From Actinomadura craniellae (GTDB lineage Bacteria; Actinomycetota; Actinomycetes; Streptosporangiales; Streptosporangiaceae): a DNA stretch of 64,000 bases. Each line of letters opens with the position of its first letter. Position 1 is the stretch's first letter. Under the pieces are notes generated by a model, which was not told the origin of the DNA, made no database searches, and saw nothing but the letters and a program-made list of their open reading frames with translations. Location: assembly GCF_003289645.1 (NCBI RefSeq), contig NZ_QLYX01000001.1:1-64000 (forward strand), read 5' to 3'. Below, in pieces: positions 36,302 through 46,358 of the stretch. The position numbers were made by a program, and so were the translations under genes.

Positions 36302-37113
36302 TCCTTGCGGGCCATCGCGGCGACCATCTGGGTGTGCAGTTCGTGCTCCAGCGGTCCCGCCGGCCCGTTGGGGCGCCACTCGGTCACATGGCGCACCCCG
36401 GGCTCCAGCAGCGTCAACCCGTCGAGGAACCCTGCGACCTCGGCCGCGGAACGGAAGTACGAGCCGCCCAGCCCGGTCTGCAGGATCTTCCGGGCCTCCG
36501 CGATCCGCGGGTCGTCGCCGGAATCGTGCAGGTGGGTGAGCACGAAGTGGCTGCCCGGCGCCACGAAGTCGTGCAGCCCGCGGACCACCGCGGCCGGGTC
36601 CCGCTCGTCGGGCACGTGATGGACGATCGCGGCGAGGATGATCCCCACCGGGCGATCGAGGTCGATCAACGCGGTCAGCGCCGGATCGTTGAAGATCTTC
36701 TCCGGCTCGTACAGATCGCCCTGGATGACCGTGGCCACCCCGACCTCGGTGAGCAGTGCCCTGCCGTGCGCGAGCACGATCGGATCGTTGTCGACATACA
36801 CGGTGTGCGCCGCCGGGTTGGTCTGGTAAGCGGCCTCGTGCACGTTGCTCGCAGTGGGCAGCCCCGAGCCGATGTCGACGAACTGGTCGATCCCGCCCGC
36901 GCCGGCCAGATACCGGACCGCCCGGTCGATCGCGCTGCGGTTGCCGCGGGCCACCACCGGTGCCTCCGGGACGAGCTGCATGACCATGTCGGCGACCTGG
37001 CGGTCGGCCGCATAGTTGTCCTTGCCGCCCAGGAAGTAGTCGTAGACGCGGGCGAAGCTCGGCGTCGAGACGTCGATGCCGGCCGGGGCCTGCTCGGGGA
37101 CCTCGGGGGACAT
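36298..37113 (-). CDS. SAM-dependent methyltransferase (DUF574/Methyltransf_19 family)
   Basis: 271 residues. Family marks: ARVYDYFLGGKDNYAADR at the N-terminus, SAM motif FVDIGSGLPTASNVHE, VDNDPIVLAHGR, and the C-terminal VTEWRP. Actinomycetes carry many paralogues, mostly of unknown substrate; a second copy is at 45458-46255. ATG 37113. Note the overlapping convergent stop codons with the small gene. Confidence 0.92.
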   Translation of the reverse strand: MSPEVPEQAPAGIDVSTPSFARVYDYFLGGKDNYAADRQVADMVMQLVPEAPVVARGNRSAIDRAVRYLAGAGGIDQFVDIGSGLPTASNVHEAAYQTNPAAHTVYVDNDPIVLAHGRALLTEVGVATVIQGDLYEPEKIFNDPALTALIDLDRPVGIILAAIVHHVPDERDPAAVVRGLHDFVAPGSHFVLTHLHDSGDDPRIAEARKILQTGLGGSYFRSAAEVAGFLDGLTLLEPGVRHVTEWRPNGPAGPLEHELHTQMVAAMARKD

Positions 37114-37200
37114 GAGGCTCCTTCGTCGGGGGCTTCGAGATTACGCATTCACCCCTATTCCAGTCAGCACCAGGGTCAAGCATGGCCATATCCGGCTATC

Positions 37201-37222
37201 GGGGTGTGGAAAACCACACCCC
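37201..37222. repeat. Perfect 9-bp hairpin with AAAA loop
   Basis: GGGGTGTGG (37201-37209) and CCACACCCC (37214-37222) flank AAAA, inside the divergent promoter region of the methyltransferase and DedA genes. It may be an operator or transcript hairpin. Confidence 0.5.
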
Positions 37223-37300
37223 CCGCGTTGCGGGAGACCACCGGAAAGGCGACGGCCCGCTTCATGGTGCGAGAGGAGCCGCCTTTCTAGCGTTTTCCGC

Positions 37301-37939
37301 ATGATCGAGGGCACTGAGACGAGCGGTATCACCGGCTGGGCGATCCACCTGATGGAGCTGATGGGCGCCCCTGGGGCGGGGCTCGCCATCGCGCTGGAGA
37401 ACCTGTTCCCACCGCTGCCCAGCGAGGTGATCCTGCCGCTGGCCGGCTTCACCGCCGCCCGGGGCGAACTGGACCTGCTCGCGGTGATCGTGTGGACCAC
37501 GCTGGGCTCGGTGGCCGGCGCCCTGGCGCTGTACGCGGTCGGTGCGCTGGTCGGGCGCGACCGCACCCGGGCGCTGGTCGAACGGCTGCCGCTGGTCAAG
37601 GTCGCCGACTTCGACCGCACCGAGGCGTGGTTCGCCCGGCACGGCACCAAGGCGGTGTTCTTCGGCCGGATGATCCCGATCTTCCGCAGCCTGATCTCGA
37701 TCCCGGCGGGCGTCCAGCGGATGTCGCCGCCGGTGTTCCTGGCCTACACCACCCTGGGCAGCCTGATCTGGAACACGGTGTTCGTGCTCGCGGGCTACCG
37801 GCTCGGCGAGCACTGGCACCGGGTGGAGGAGTACGTCGGCGTGTACTCCAAGGGCGTGCTCGCGGCCGTCGCGCTGCTCCTGGTGGTCTTCCTGGCGCAG
37901 CGGATCGCCTCCGCCCGCCGCACCCGTGATCGAATATGA
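37301..37939 (+). CDS. DedA family membrane protein
   Basis: 212 residues. ALENLFPPLPSEVILPLAGF is the hallmark first motif; FGRMIPIFRSLISIPAGVQR is the second; there are about four to five membrane segments. DedA proteins act in envelope lipid transport and resistance. ATG 37301 has no Shine-Dalgarno, but TAGCGT at 37288-37293 could be a -10 giving a leaderless message. The stop overlaps the histidine kinase start (ATGA). Confidence 0.92.
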   Translation: MIEGTETSGITGWAIHLMELMGAPGAGLAIALENLFPPLPSEVILPLAGFTAARGELDLLAVIVWTTLGSVAGALALYAVGALVGRDRTRALVERLPLVKVADFDRTEAWFARHGTKAVFFGRMIPIFRSLISIPAGVQRMSPPVFLAYTTLGSLIWNTVFVLAGYRLGEHWHRVEEYVGVYSKGVLAAVALLLVVFLAQRIASARRTRDRI

Positions 37940-39093
37940 CCATGAGCCTCCGGGGGAGCGTGCCGCGGACGGCGACGGGCCTGGTGCTCGGCGCCGTGTC
38001 CGCGGCGGTGGAACTCGCCTTCCTGGTCCTCACGGCACTGGGGACGGCGTACGCCCTGGTCTTCTCCCGCGGCCGGCGGATGATGCCCCGGGTGACGGTC
38101 GCCGGCGCGCGCTGGCTGACCGGACTGGAGCGCCGCCGGCTGGCGGTGTTCCTGGGCGACCGGTCCGCCGAGGAGTACGGCCCACTCCAGGCGCTGGCCT
38201 ACCTGGTGCTGCGGGTGCCGCTGGGCCTGCTGGGCGGCCTGCTGCTGGTACTGCTGGGATACGGCCTGGCGGTGGCGGTGGCGCTGCCCGTCCTCTGGCT
38301 CCGGGGCGAGGCCCCCGAAGGCATCCGGCCGACGCCGTTCATGCTGGCCTATCTGGTGGTCGCCGGGGCGGTGCTGCTCTTCCTCGACCTGGCGGGGCTG
38401 GTCGGCGTGGCCGAACTGGAGCGCCGGCTGATGCGGCGTTGCCTGGGACCCAGCCCGCTGGAGGCGTACGAGCGCCGGATCGCGCAGCTGGCGGTGACCC
38501 GGGCCGAGGTCATCGAGGCCGTGGACGACGAGCGCCGCCGGATCGAGCGGGACCTGCACGACGGCGTCCAGCAGCGGCTGGTGGCCCTGGCGATGCTGAT
38601 CGGGCGCGCCCGCCGGGCGGGCGACGCCGACCGGGCTGCGGAACTGCTCCGCCAGGCGCACGAGGAATCCCAGCGGGCGATGGACGACCTGCGCGAGGTG
38701 GCCTGGCGGGTCTACCCCGCGACCCTGGACGAGGAGGGCCTGCGGGCGGCGCTGGAGACGGTGGCCGAGCGCTCCGCCGTCCCGGTGGAGATCGACTACT
38801 CCCTGGCGGGCCGGCCGCCGCGGGCGGTGGAGACGGCCGCCTACTTCGTCGTCTGCGAGGCGGTGACCAATGCGGCCAAGCACTCGGGCGCCGGGCGGGT
38901 GACCGTCCGGGTGGCCCGGCGCGACACAATGATCGTCGTGCGGATCGACGACGACGGCTCGGGCGGCGCGGACCCCTCCGGCGGCGGGCTGGCCGGTCTG
39001 GCGCGCCGGGTGGCGGCGCTGGACGGCCGGCTCCTGGTGGACAGCCCGCCGGGCGGCCCCACCGCGATCACCGCGGAGCTGCCGTGCGGGTGA
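37936..39093 (+). CDS. NarL-type sensor histidine kinase
   Basis: 385 residues. About four N-terminal membrane segments (15-40, 90-125, 135-160) precede HisKA_3 with ERDLHDGVQQRLVALAM (phosphoacceptor His near 209) and an HATPase domain with VVCEAVTNAAKHSGA and GGGLAGLARRVAALDG. It is coupled to DedA upstream and to the response regulator downstream (10-bp overlap). It may sense a membrane state linked to DedA. Confidence 0.93.
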   Translation: MTMSLRGSVPRTATGLVLGAVSAAVELAFLVLTALGTAYALVFSRGRRMMPRVTVAGARWLTGLERRRLAVFLGDRSAEEYGPLQALAYLVLRVPLGLLGGLLLVLLGYGLAVAVALPVLWLRGEAPEGIRPTPFMLAYLVVAGAVLLFLDLAGLVGVAELERRLMRRCLGPSPLEAYERRIAQLAVTRAEVIEAVDDERRRIERDLHDGVQQRLVALAMLIGRARRAGDADRAAELLRQAHEESQRAMDDLREVAWRVYPATLDEEGLRAALETVAERSAVPVEIDYSLAGRPPRAVETAAYFVVCEAVTNAAKHSGAGRVTVRVARRDTMIVVRIDDDGSGGADPSGGGLAGLARRVAALDGRLLVDSPPGGPTAITAELPCG

Positions 39094-39728
39094 TCCTGGC
39101 CGAGGACTCGACCCTGCTGCGCGAGGGCCTGGCCCGCCTGCTCGCCGAGGAGGGCCACGAGGTCGTCGCCGCCGTCGGTGACGGCGCCGCCCTGGTCACC
39201 GCGGTGGCCCGGGACGTCCCGGACGCGGTCGTCGTGGACGTCCGCATGCCGCCCACCCACACCGACGAGGGGCTGCGCGCCGCGCTGGAGCTGCGCCGCC
39301 GCTGGCCCGAGGTGGGCGTGCTGGTGCTGTCGCAGTACGTCGAGCGGCGGTACGCCGCGGAGCTGATCGCCGACGCCACGGGCGGGGTGGGTTACCTGCT
39401 CAAGGACCGGGTCGGGCAGGTGGACGAGTTCCTGGACGCGCTGGAGCGGGTCGCCGCCGGCGGGGCGGCCTTCGACCCGGAGGTGGTGCGCCGGCTGGTG
39501 GCGCGCGGTACCCGGGCCGACCCGCTGAGCCGGCTCACCGCGCGCGAGCGGGACGTCCTCGACCACATGGCGCAGGGCCGTACCAACGCCTCGATCGCCG
39601 AACTGCTGCACGTGTCGCAGAGCGCGGTGGAGAAGCACGTGGCGGCCATCTTCGACAAGCTCGATCTGCCGGCTGCCGCCGGCTACAGCCGCCGTGTGCT
39701 GGCGGTTCTCCGCTATCTCGGGGCGTGA
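39084..39728 (+). CDS. NarL/FixJ-family response regulator
   Basis: 214 residues. Receiver with ED near the N-terminus, phosphoacceptor D52 (VVVDVRMPP) and KD (LLKDR); C-terminal LuxR helix-turn-helix LTARERDVLDHMAQGRTNAS. GTG 39084 has GGAG 5 bp upstream; GTG 39090 would give a GTGA overlap instead. It completes the dedA-kinase-regulator operon. Confidence 0.93.
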   Translation: MRVILAEDSTLLREGLARLLAEEGHEVVAAVGDGAALVTAVARDVPDAVVVDVRMPPTHTDEGLRAALELRRRWPEVGVLVLSQYVERRYAAELIADATGGVGYLLKDRVGQVDEFLDALERVAAGGAAFDPEVVRRLVARGTRADPLSRLTARERDVLDHMAQGRTNASIAELLHVSQSAVEKHVAAIFDKLDLPAAAGYSRRVLAVLRYLGA

Positions 39729-39766
39729 CATAACCCATTCATGGGCTTCGGTGGCCAAAGTTCTAA

Positions 39767-39784
39767 ATGCCCGTTTTTGGGCAT
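39767..39784 (+). terminator. Short hairpin after the dedA operon
   Basis: ATGCCC (39767-39772) and GGGCAT (39779-39784) flank GTTTTT, between the response regulator and otsA. Just upstream CCCATTCATGGG (39734-39745) is another small inverted repeat. A weak terminator is possible. Confidence 0.35.
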
Positions 39785-39826
39785 GCTGATCGCTGAATCG
39801 GCGCTGGTAGAAGGGGTGGGACCTGC

Positions 39827-41215
<1,389 letters not shown>

Positions 41216-41249
41216 AGGACCGCTGAGGGGTGACCAGGAGGTGACCGGC

Positions 41250-41265
41250 GGTCTGCGGGCAGACC
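41250..41265. terminator. Small hairpin between convergent genes
   Basis: GGTCTGC (41250-41256) and GCAGACC (41259-41265) form a 7-bp stem with a 2-bp centre, between otsA and the convergent ATPase gene. A weak candidate. Confidence 0.3.
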
Positions 41266-41288
41266 ATTACCCCGGTTTAGGTCCAGCT

Positions 41289-41828
41289 CTACGCTGAGGT
41301 GTGCGGCAGGTCGAACGTCGACCAGACGGCCTTCCCGCCGGACGGCAGGGGAGCCCAGCCCCAGGCGGTGCTGAGCGCTTCGACCACCCGCAGCCCCCGG
41401 CCGTTCTCGACGTACTGCTCCGGTGTCACGACCTCGGGGACGCGCTCTCCGGGGTCGGTGACGACCACGACCAGGCGGCGCCGGTAGCCCAGCAGCACCA
41501 GTTGCACGGGGTGCGACTGCGCGCTCTCGGGCAGACCCCCCAGGCCGTGCCGCAGCGCGTTGGTCACCAGTTCGGAGACCACCACCGAGAGGTCGTCGAA
41601 CAGGTCGGTGAGGTCCCATTCCGCCAGCGTGTCCCGGGTGAACTCGCGGGCTGCGCGGGGGGAGCCGATCGCCGCCCGCAGCACCCGGCGGGCCGTGCGC
41701 GGGTTGCCCGAGGGCGGGGTGGGCCACCCGGCGGCGGGCCGGTCGGCGTGGGCGAGCGTGGTGAGCCACCAGTGACGACTTTCGTCGGTGGGCGAGGCCG
41801 CGAGATCGTCTGCCTGGTCAAGAATCAT
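41289..41828 (-). CDS. ATP-binding protein (HATPase_c_2, anti-sigma type) of a whiJ-like cluster
   Basis: 179 residues. VVVSELVTNALRHG (N-box), VVVVTDPGERVP and NGRGLRVVEALSTAWG (G-box) define the RsbW-like fold. ATG 41828 with CAGGG 10 bp upstream. It is divergent from the DUF397-XRE pair; ATPase, DUF397 and XRE together form the standard whiJ-like trio. Confidence 0.9.
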   Translation of the reverse strand: MILDQADDLAASPTDESRHWWLTTLAHADRPAAGWPTPPSGNPRTARRVLRAAIGSPRAAREFTRDTLAEWDLTDLFDDLSVVVSELVTNALRHGLGGLPESAQSHPVQLVLLGYRRRLVVVVTDPGERVPEVVTPEQYVENGRGLRVVEALSTAWGWAPLPSGGKAVWSTFDLPHTSA

Positions 41829-41986
41829 GACGAAAAACCCTGGGGTCAGCGGGTGGCCGTGCGGGGTCACAGGGCACCGAGGGGTGGGTGGGACGGAAGG
41901 TAAGGGGCGGTCGGGTGAGCCTTGTATCGGGTGTTCGCTATCTTGCTCCTCATGCCGTGCAGGTGCAAGAGCGTCTGCAAGAACCG

Positions 41987-41998
41987 ATGCACGTGCAT
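41987..41998. promoter_or_regulatory. Perfect 12-bp palindrome upstream of the DUF397-XRE pair
   Basis: ATGCACGTGCAT lies 47 bp upstream of the DUF397 start, in the divergent region shared with the ATPase gene. A candidate operator for the XRE protein. Confidence 0.5.
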
Positions 41999-42044
41999 TC
42001 CGTACAGTGGGTACGGGGTGGGGCACTGGCACGAGGGGACACTG

Positions 42045-42275
42045 ATGTACGACATCGGCCTGCCGGCCAGCCGGATGAGCGAGCTCACCTGGCAAAAGAG
42101 CCGACGCAGCAACCCGAGCGGCAACTGCGTGGAGATGGCGGAACTGCCCACCGGCGAGATCGCCGTCCGGAACTCGCGTTACCCGCACGGGCCCGTGATC
42201 ATCTACACCCGGGCAGAGATCGAGGCCTTCGTGGGCGGGGCCAAGGACGGTGATTTCGACCATCTGATCGCTTGA
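42045..42275 (+). CDS. DUF397 domain-containing protein
   Basis: 76 residues. LTWQKSRRSNPSGNCVEMAE and IAVRNSRYPHGPVIIYTRAE match the family. ATG 42045 has GAGGGG 6 bp upstream. It precedes the XRE gene by 84 bp, the reverse of the order at 2041-3365. Confidence 0.92.
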   Translation: MYDIGLPASRMSELTWQKSRRSNPSGNCVEMAELPTGEIAVRNSRYPHGPVIIYTRAEIEAFVGGAKDGDFDHLIA

Positions 42276-42359
42276 CCTGCCCGGATTACGGACCAAGCGA
42301 CTATGCAGCGGCCCTGGGCGGGTGGGATACTGACCCGTCCAGCCGTTTCAGGAGTTCCG

Positions 42360-43250
42360 GTGACCGCTGCAGCGTCGCATGCCCATCACCAGCCCGACCC
42401 CCCACGGGGTGGACCGACCGTCCAACGCATCCTGCTCGGCGCCCAGCTGCGCCGGCTGCGCGAGGCGAGCGGCCACAGCCGGGAGGCCGCCGGGTACCGG
42501 ATCCGCGGATCCGAGTCCAAAATCAGCCGGATGGAGCTGGGCCGGGTCGGCTTCAAAGGCCGCGACGTCGCCGACCTGCTCACCCTCTACGGGGTGCAGG
42601 ACGAGAACCGGCGGGCGACGCTGCTCTCACTGGCTGAGGAGACCAACACACCCGGCTGGTGGCACCGGTACTCCGACGTGCTGCCGGGCTGGTTCGAGGT
42701 GTACGTGGGGCTGGAGGAGGCCGCCTCCCGCATCCGCTGCTACGAGGTGCAGTTCGTTCCCGGCCTGCTCCAGACCGAGGACTACGCGCGGGCCGTGGCG
42801 CGGCTGGACCCCGACGTGCGCCCCGACGACGTCGAACAGCGGGTCGGCCTGCGGATGGCTCGCCAGCGCCTCCTCGACCGACCCGACGCCCCGCACCTGT
42901 GGGCCGTGGTCGACGAGGCGGTGCTGAGCCGGCCGCTCGGCGGGCGCGAGGTGATGCGGGCCCAGTTGCGGCGGCTGGCCGAGTTCGCCGACCTGCCCGG
43001 GGTCACCCTGCAGGTGGTGCCCTTCGAGTGTGGCGGGCACGCGGCGGCCGGCGGCCCCTTCAGCATCCTGCGGTTCGCCGAGCCCGAACTGCCGGACGTC
43101 GTCTACCTGGAACAGCTCACCAGCGCCCTCTATCTGGACAAGCCCGACGACATCGAGCGCTACCTCGCGGTGATGGAGCGGCTCTGCCTGGACGCCGAGC
43201 CGGTCTCGGCCACCCAGGACGTCATCGCACGCATCCTCAACAGCCTCTGA
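42360..43250 (+). CDS. XRE-family regulator with DUF5753 domain
   Basis: 296 residues. Helix-turn-helix at about 20-75 (LGAQLRRLREASGHSREAAG, SKISRMELGR) and DUF5753 (YEVQFVPGLLQTEDYARAV, LQVVPFECGGHAA, VYLEQLTSALYLD). GTG 42360 has GGAG 5 bp upstream; the frame opens earlier at 42303. It resembles WhiJ-type developmental regulators. Confidence 0.92.
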   Translation: MTAAASHAHHQPDPPRGGPTVQRILLGAQLRRLREASGHSREAAGYRIRGSESKISRMELGRVGFKGRDVADLLTLYGVQDENRRATLLSLAEETNTPGWWHRYSDVLPGWFEVYVGLEEAASRIRCYEVQFVPGLLQTEDYARAVARLDPDVRPDDVEQRVGLRMARQRLLDRPDAPHLWAVVDEAVLSRPLGGREVMRAQLRRLAEFADLPGVTLQVVPFECGGHAAAGGPFSILRFAEPELPDVVYLEQLTSALYLDKPDDIERYLAVMERLCLDAEPVSATQDVIARILNSL

Positions 43251-43265
43251 CCACCGGAAACGGAC

Positions 43266-43294
43266 GGACCCCCGGGGTGTTTCCCCGGGGGTCC
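43266..43294. terminator. Bidirectional 12-bp hairpin terminator
   Basis: GGACCCCCGGGG (43266-43277), loop TGTTT, CCCCGGGGGTCC (43283-43294), between the XRE stop and the convergent efflux gene stop. Confidence 0.8.
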
Positions 43295-43316
43295 TCTTCA
43301 GGGCGTCACCGTGCGA

Positions 43317-44855
43317 TCAGTGCATCACCATCGGCTGCTCGGCCGGCACCTCGGCCCGCTTGCGCGGCAGCAGCAGCGCGGGCAGGAAGGCGAGCATCAG
43401 CAGGGCCAGCGCCCACCAGTAGGTGCTGCCGAACGCCTCCGCGATCGGCGGGGCCACCTGGGCCTGGACCTCCGGGGGGATGTCCTGGGTGGCGGCGCCC
43501 AGCCCGCCGCCCTCGCCCGCGCCGCCGGGCAGCCGGTCGGTGAGCTCGTTGGTCAGGATCACGGCCACCGCGGCGGTGCCGATGGAACCGGCCACCTGCT
43601 GGATGATGTTCAGCGCGGTGCTGGCCCGGGGCACCTCGTCGTGGGACAGGCTCTGGAAGGCCGCCGACATGGTCGGCATCATGGTCATGCCCATGCCCAT
43701 GCCCATGACCACCAGCGCGGTCCCCAGCATCCAGTAGGAGCTGTCGGCGGTGACCTGGGTGAAGCCGAACATGCCCACGATCACTAGGAGCAGCCCGCCG
43801 AGCACCACCCGGCCGGGGCCGACCCGGTCGGTGAGCTTGCCGCCGATCGGCATGGTGATCATCGCGCCGATGCCCTGGGGGGCGAGCAGCAGGCCCGAGG
43901 CGAACGCGGACTCCCCGCGCACGGTCTGGTAGTACAGCGGCATCAGCAGCATGGCGCCGAAGAACGCGCAGCCGAACAGGACCATCGTGCCGGAAGCGGC
44001 GGCCACCGAGCGCCGCTTGAACAGCCTGATGTCGATCAGCGGCGCCTTCGCCGTCAGTGCCCGGACCAGGAAGCCGATCACCAGTGCGGCACCGCCCAGG
44101 GTGAAGCCCAGCACCTCGGCGGAGTCGAAGGCACCGCGCTCGGCGCCGGTGGCCAGGCCGTAGATCAGGGCGGCCAGGCCGGGCGACAGCAGCAGCAGCC
44201 CGAGGAAGTCCAGCCGCTGGGTCGGCTGCGGAGTGTCGCGCTCCAGGATCTTCCAGGCCAGCAGCAGCGCGATCGCGCCGATCGGGACGTTGATGTAGAA
44301 GATCCAGCGCCACGAGATGTCGTCGACCAGCCAGCCGCCCAGGATCGGGCCGGTGATCGGGCCGAGCAGCATCGGGATGCCGACCACGCTCATCACCTGG
44401 CCGACCCGCTGCGGGCCCGCGGCCTGGGTGAGGATCGTCATGCCGGCCGGCATGATCATGCCGCCGCCGAGGCCCTGGAGCACCCGGAACACGATCAGTG
44501 ACTCCGCCGACCAGGCGGCGCCCGCCAGCGCGGAGCCGATGACGAACAGCCCGATCGACAGCATGTACAGCCGCTTGGTGCCGAACCGGTCGCACGCCCA
44601 TCCGGTGATGGGGATCACGGTGGCCAGCGCCAGCGTGTAGCCGGTGGCGACCCACTGGATCGTCGACAGCGGCGCGTTGAAGTCGGCGGACAGGTGCTTG
44701 AGGGCGACGTTGACGACGGTGACGTCGAGGATCGACATGACCGCGCCGAGGACGACGACCGCGGCGACGGCGAGCACACCGCGGTCGAGGCCGTCACCGC
44801 CTTCGGGTGGGCCGCCTGTGGGGACGGTCACATTGGGGGGAGAGGAGGATTTCAA
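43317..44855 (-). CDS. MFS transporter, DHA2 (EmrB/QacA) drug-efflux family
   Basis: 512 residues with about 14 hydrophobic segments. SILDVTVVNVALKHLSADF (motif D1-like), RVLQGLGGGMIMPAGMTIL (motif C-like), FGTKRLYM (motif A) are typical. The TTG at 44855 overlaps the MarR stop by TTGA, implying coupling; no Shine-Dalgarno precedes it, and GTG 44831 is an alternative. Under MarR control, it probably exports a toxic compound. Confidence 0.92.
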   Translation of the reverse strand: MKSSSPPNVTVPTGGPPEGGDGLDRGVLAVAAVVVLGAVMSILDVTVVNVALKHLSADFNAPLSTIQWVATGYTLALATVIPITGWACDRFGTKRLYMLSIGLFVIGSALAGAAWSAESLIVFRVLQGLGGGMIMPAGMTILTQAAGPQRVGQVMSVVGIPMLLGPITGPILGGWLVDDISWRWIFYINVPIGAIALLLAWKILERDTPQPTQRLDFLGLLLLSPGLAALIYGLATGAERGAFDSAEVLGFTLGGAALVIGFLVRALTAKAPLIDIRLFKRRSVAAASGTMVLFGCAFFGAMLLMPLYYQTVRGESAFASGLLLAPQGIGAMITMPIGGKLTDRVGPGRVVLGGLLLVIVGMFGFTQVTADSSYWMLGTALVVMGMGMGMTMMPTMSAAFQSLSHDEVPRASTALNIIQQVAGSIGTAAVAVILTNELTDRLPGGAGEGGGLGAATQDIPPEVQAQVAPPIAEAFGSTYWWALALLMLAFLPALLLPRKRAEVPAEQPMVMH

Positions 44856-45328
44856 CAGGAGGGTCCGTTCGTCAGTGCCCGGATCTCCGGGCGGTTCAAC
44901 ACGGGAACGAGCGCGTCGGCGAGGGCGGCGCGTTCCGTTTCGGTCAGGGACTCGGCGAACCGCCGCAGGTCCTCGCGATGGGCGAGGGTGAGCCGCTCGA
45001 CCAGGTCCCGGCCGGCCGGGGTGAGCGTGATTCTTTTCACCCGGCGGTCGGAAGGGTCCTCATGCCGCTCGGCGAGGCCGATGCGGACGAGGGCGTCCGC
45101 CGCTCGCCCGGCCGCGGCCACCGACAACCCGATGCCGCCCGCGACCTCGTGCAGCGCCGGGTCGTGCGGGACGGACTCGACGAAGAAGAGCGTGCGGACC
45201 TGCGACATGGACAGGTCGAGCTCCATCACCCGCTGGAAGGCGTCGTCGCGCGACGACGCCTTCAGGTAGGTGAACAGGGCGAACAGCCCCTCGGCGAGCC
45301 GGTCGGCGGATGAGGATGTTCCTTTCAC
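44852..45328 (-). CDS. MarR-family transcriptional regulator
   Basis: 158 residues. Winged helix: LDLSMSQVRTLFFVE, LHEVAGGIGLSVAAAGRAAD, and wing HEDPSDRRVKRITLTPAGR. The GTG at 45328 lies 7 nt after a TATATT element, so the message may be leaderless. It is the first gene of a two-gene operon with the efflux pump and probably a ligand-responsive repressor of it. Confidence 0.88.
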   Translation of the reverse strand: MKGTSSSADRLAEGLFALFTYLKASSRDDAFQRVMELDLSMSQVRTLFFVESVPHDPALHEVAGGIGLSVAAAGRAADALVRIGLAERHEDPSDRRVKRITLTPAGRDLVERLTLAHREDLRRFAESLTETERAALADALVPVLNRPEIRALTNGPSC

Positions 45329-45335
45329 ATACGCA

Positions 45336-45366
45336 AATATATCTGAGACGCAAGGAACCTCCGCAA
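45336..45366 (-). promoter_or_regulatory. Putative promoter of marR-efflux operon (leaderless)
   Basis: On the minus strand TTGCGG (45366-45361) and TATATT (45341-45336) are separated by 19 bp, and the GTG start lies 7 nt after the -10. Two TTGCGT repeats flank the -10, a possible MarR site. Confidence 0.45.
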
Positions 45367-45457
45367 CGGGTTTTCTGGCCAGGGGGAACCCGTCCGCTCC
45401 GAGCACGGAGCAGGACAAAGAGGGGATGCGGGGTCATTCCATGGTAGGTGGCGGGTG

Positions 45458-46255
45458 TCAGCGCCTGACGCCGACCCCTCCCACGAGCAACCCGGTCGGC
45501 GCGCGGTGCGGGCCGTCCGGGCGCCACTCGAGGACGTCGACCAGCCCGGGCTCCAGCACCTCGAAGCCGTCGAAGTACCGGACGAGTTGGTCACGGTTGC
45601 GCAGCGTCAGGGGTATACCGAGATACTTGTCGATCCACGCCTGCGGCGACATGCCCGGAGAGTCGAATTCATCGGTCAAGTCGGATAGCACCAGGTAACT
45701 ACCCGGTGCCAGCGCGTCGCGGAAGGCGGCCACGACCGCCCAGGGATCGTCCTCGTCCCCGACGAGGTGGAGCACCCCGGTCAGCAGCAGGCCGACCGGC
45801 TCGCCGAAGTCGAGCAGATCGGCGATCTCGGGATGCTTGACGATCGTCTCGGGCGCGCGGACGTCGGCCTGGACGGCGATCGGCCGGTGCCCCGGCCCCG
45901 CCGACATCGCCTGGCGGTGGCTGACCACCATGGGGTCGAGATCGGCGTAGGCCACCGCGGCCTCGGGGGCCGCCTCGCGCACGATGTCGTGGACGTCGCG
46001 CCGGGTCGGCATCCCGCAGCCGACGTCCAGGAACTGGCGAACCCCCGCGGCGAGCGGGAGCCGCAGCGCGCGGGCGCGGAAGGCGTGCCCCTCGGGGATC
46101 AGGCGCCGGGTCTCCGGCGCCACGTTGACCAGCCGGTGGGCGGCGCGCCGGTCGGCCGCGAAGTTGTCCTTGCCGCCCACCACGTAGTCGCAGACCCGGG
46201 CGTTGTTGGGCAGGCGGGTGTCGATCTCCCGTGGCAGTTCATGCGGCTCGCGCAC
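45458..46255 (-). CDS. SAM-dependent methyltransferase (DUF574 family), second copy
   Basis: 265 residues. ARVCDYVVGGKDNFAADRRA, FLDVGCGMPTRRDVHD, YADLDPMVVSHRQ and VLEWRPDG match the family and the copy at 36298-37113. Two GTG codons are adjacent; GTG 46255 is 5 bp from AGGAGG and preferred over 46258. It has no operon partner. Confidence 0.92.
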   Translation of the reverse strand: MREPHELPREIDTRLPNNARVCDYVVGGKDNFAADRRAAHRLVNVAPETRRLIPEGHAFRARALRLPLAAGVRQFLDVGCGMPTRRDVHDIVREAAPEAAVAYADLDPMVVSHRQAMSAGPGHRPIAVQADVRAPETIVKHPEIADLLDFGEPVGLLLTGVLHLVGDEDDPWAVVAAFRDALAPGSYLVLSDLTDEFDSPGMSPQAWIDKYLGIPLTLRNRDQLVRYFDGFEVLEPGLVDVLEWRPDGPHRAPTGLLVGGVGVRR

Positions 46256-46358
46256 CACGACCTCCTGGGACGAAGCCCACCTTTGCCACCAAATCTAAAC
46301 CAATGGCCGCCGGCCGGCACACGCCCCGGACGTCACCAGGTGATGACGGCGTGCGCCC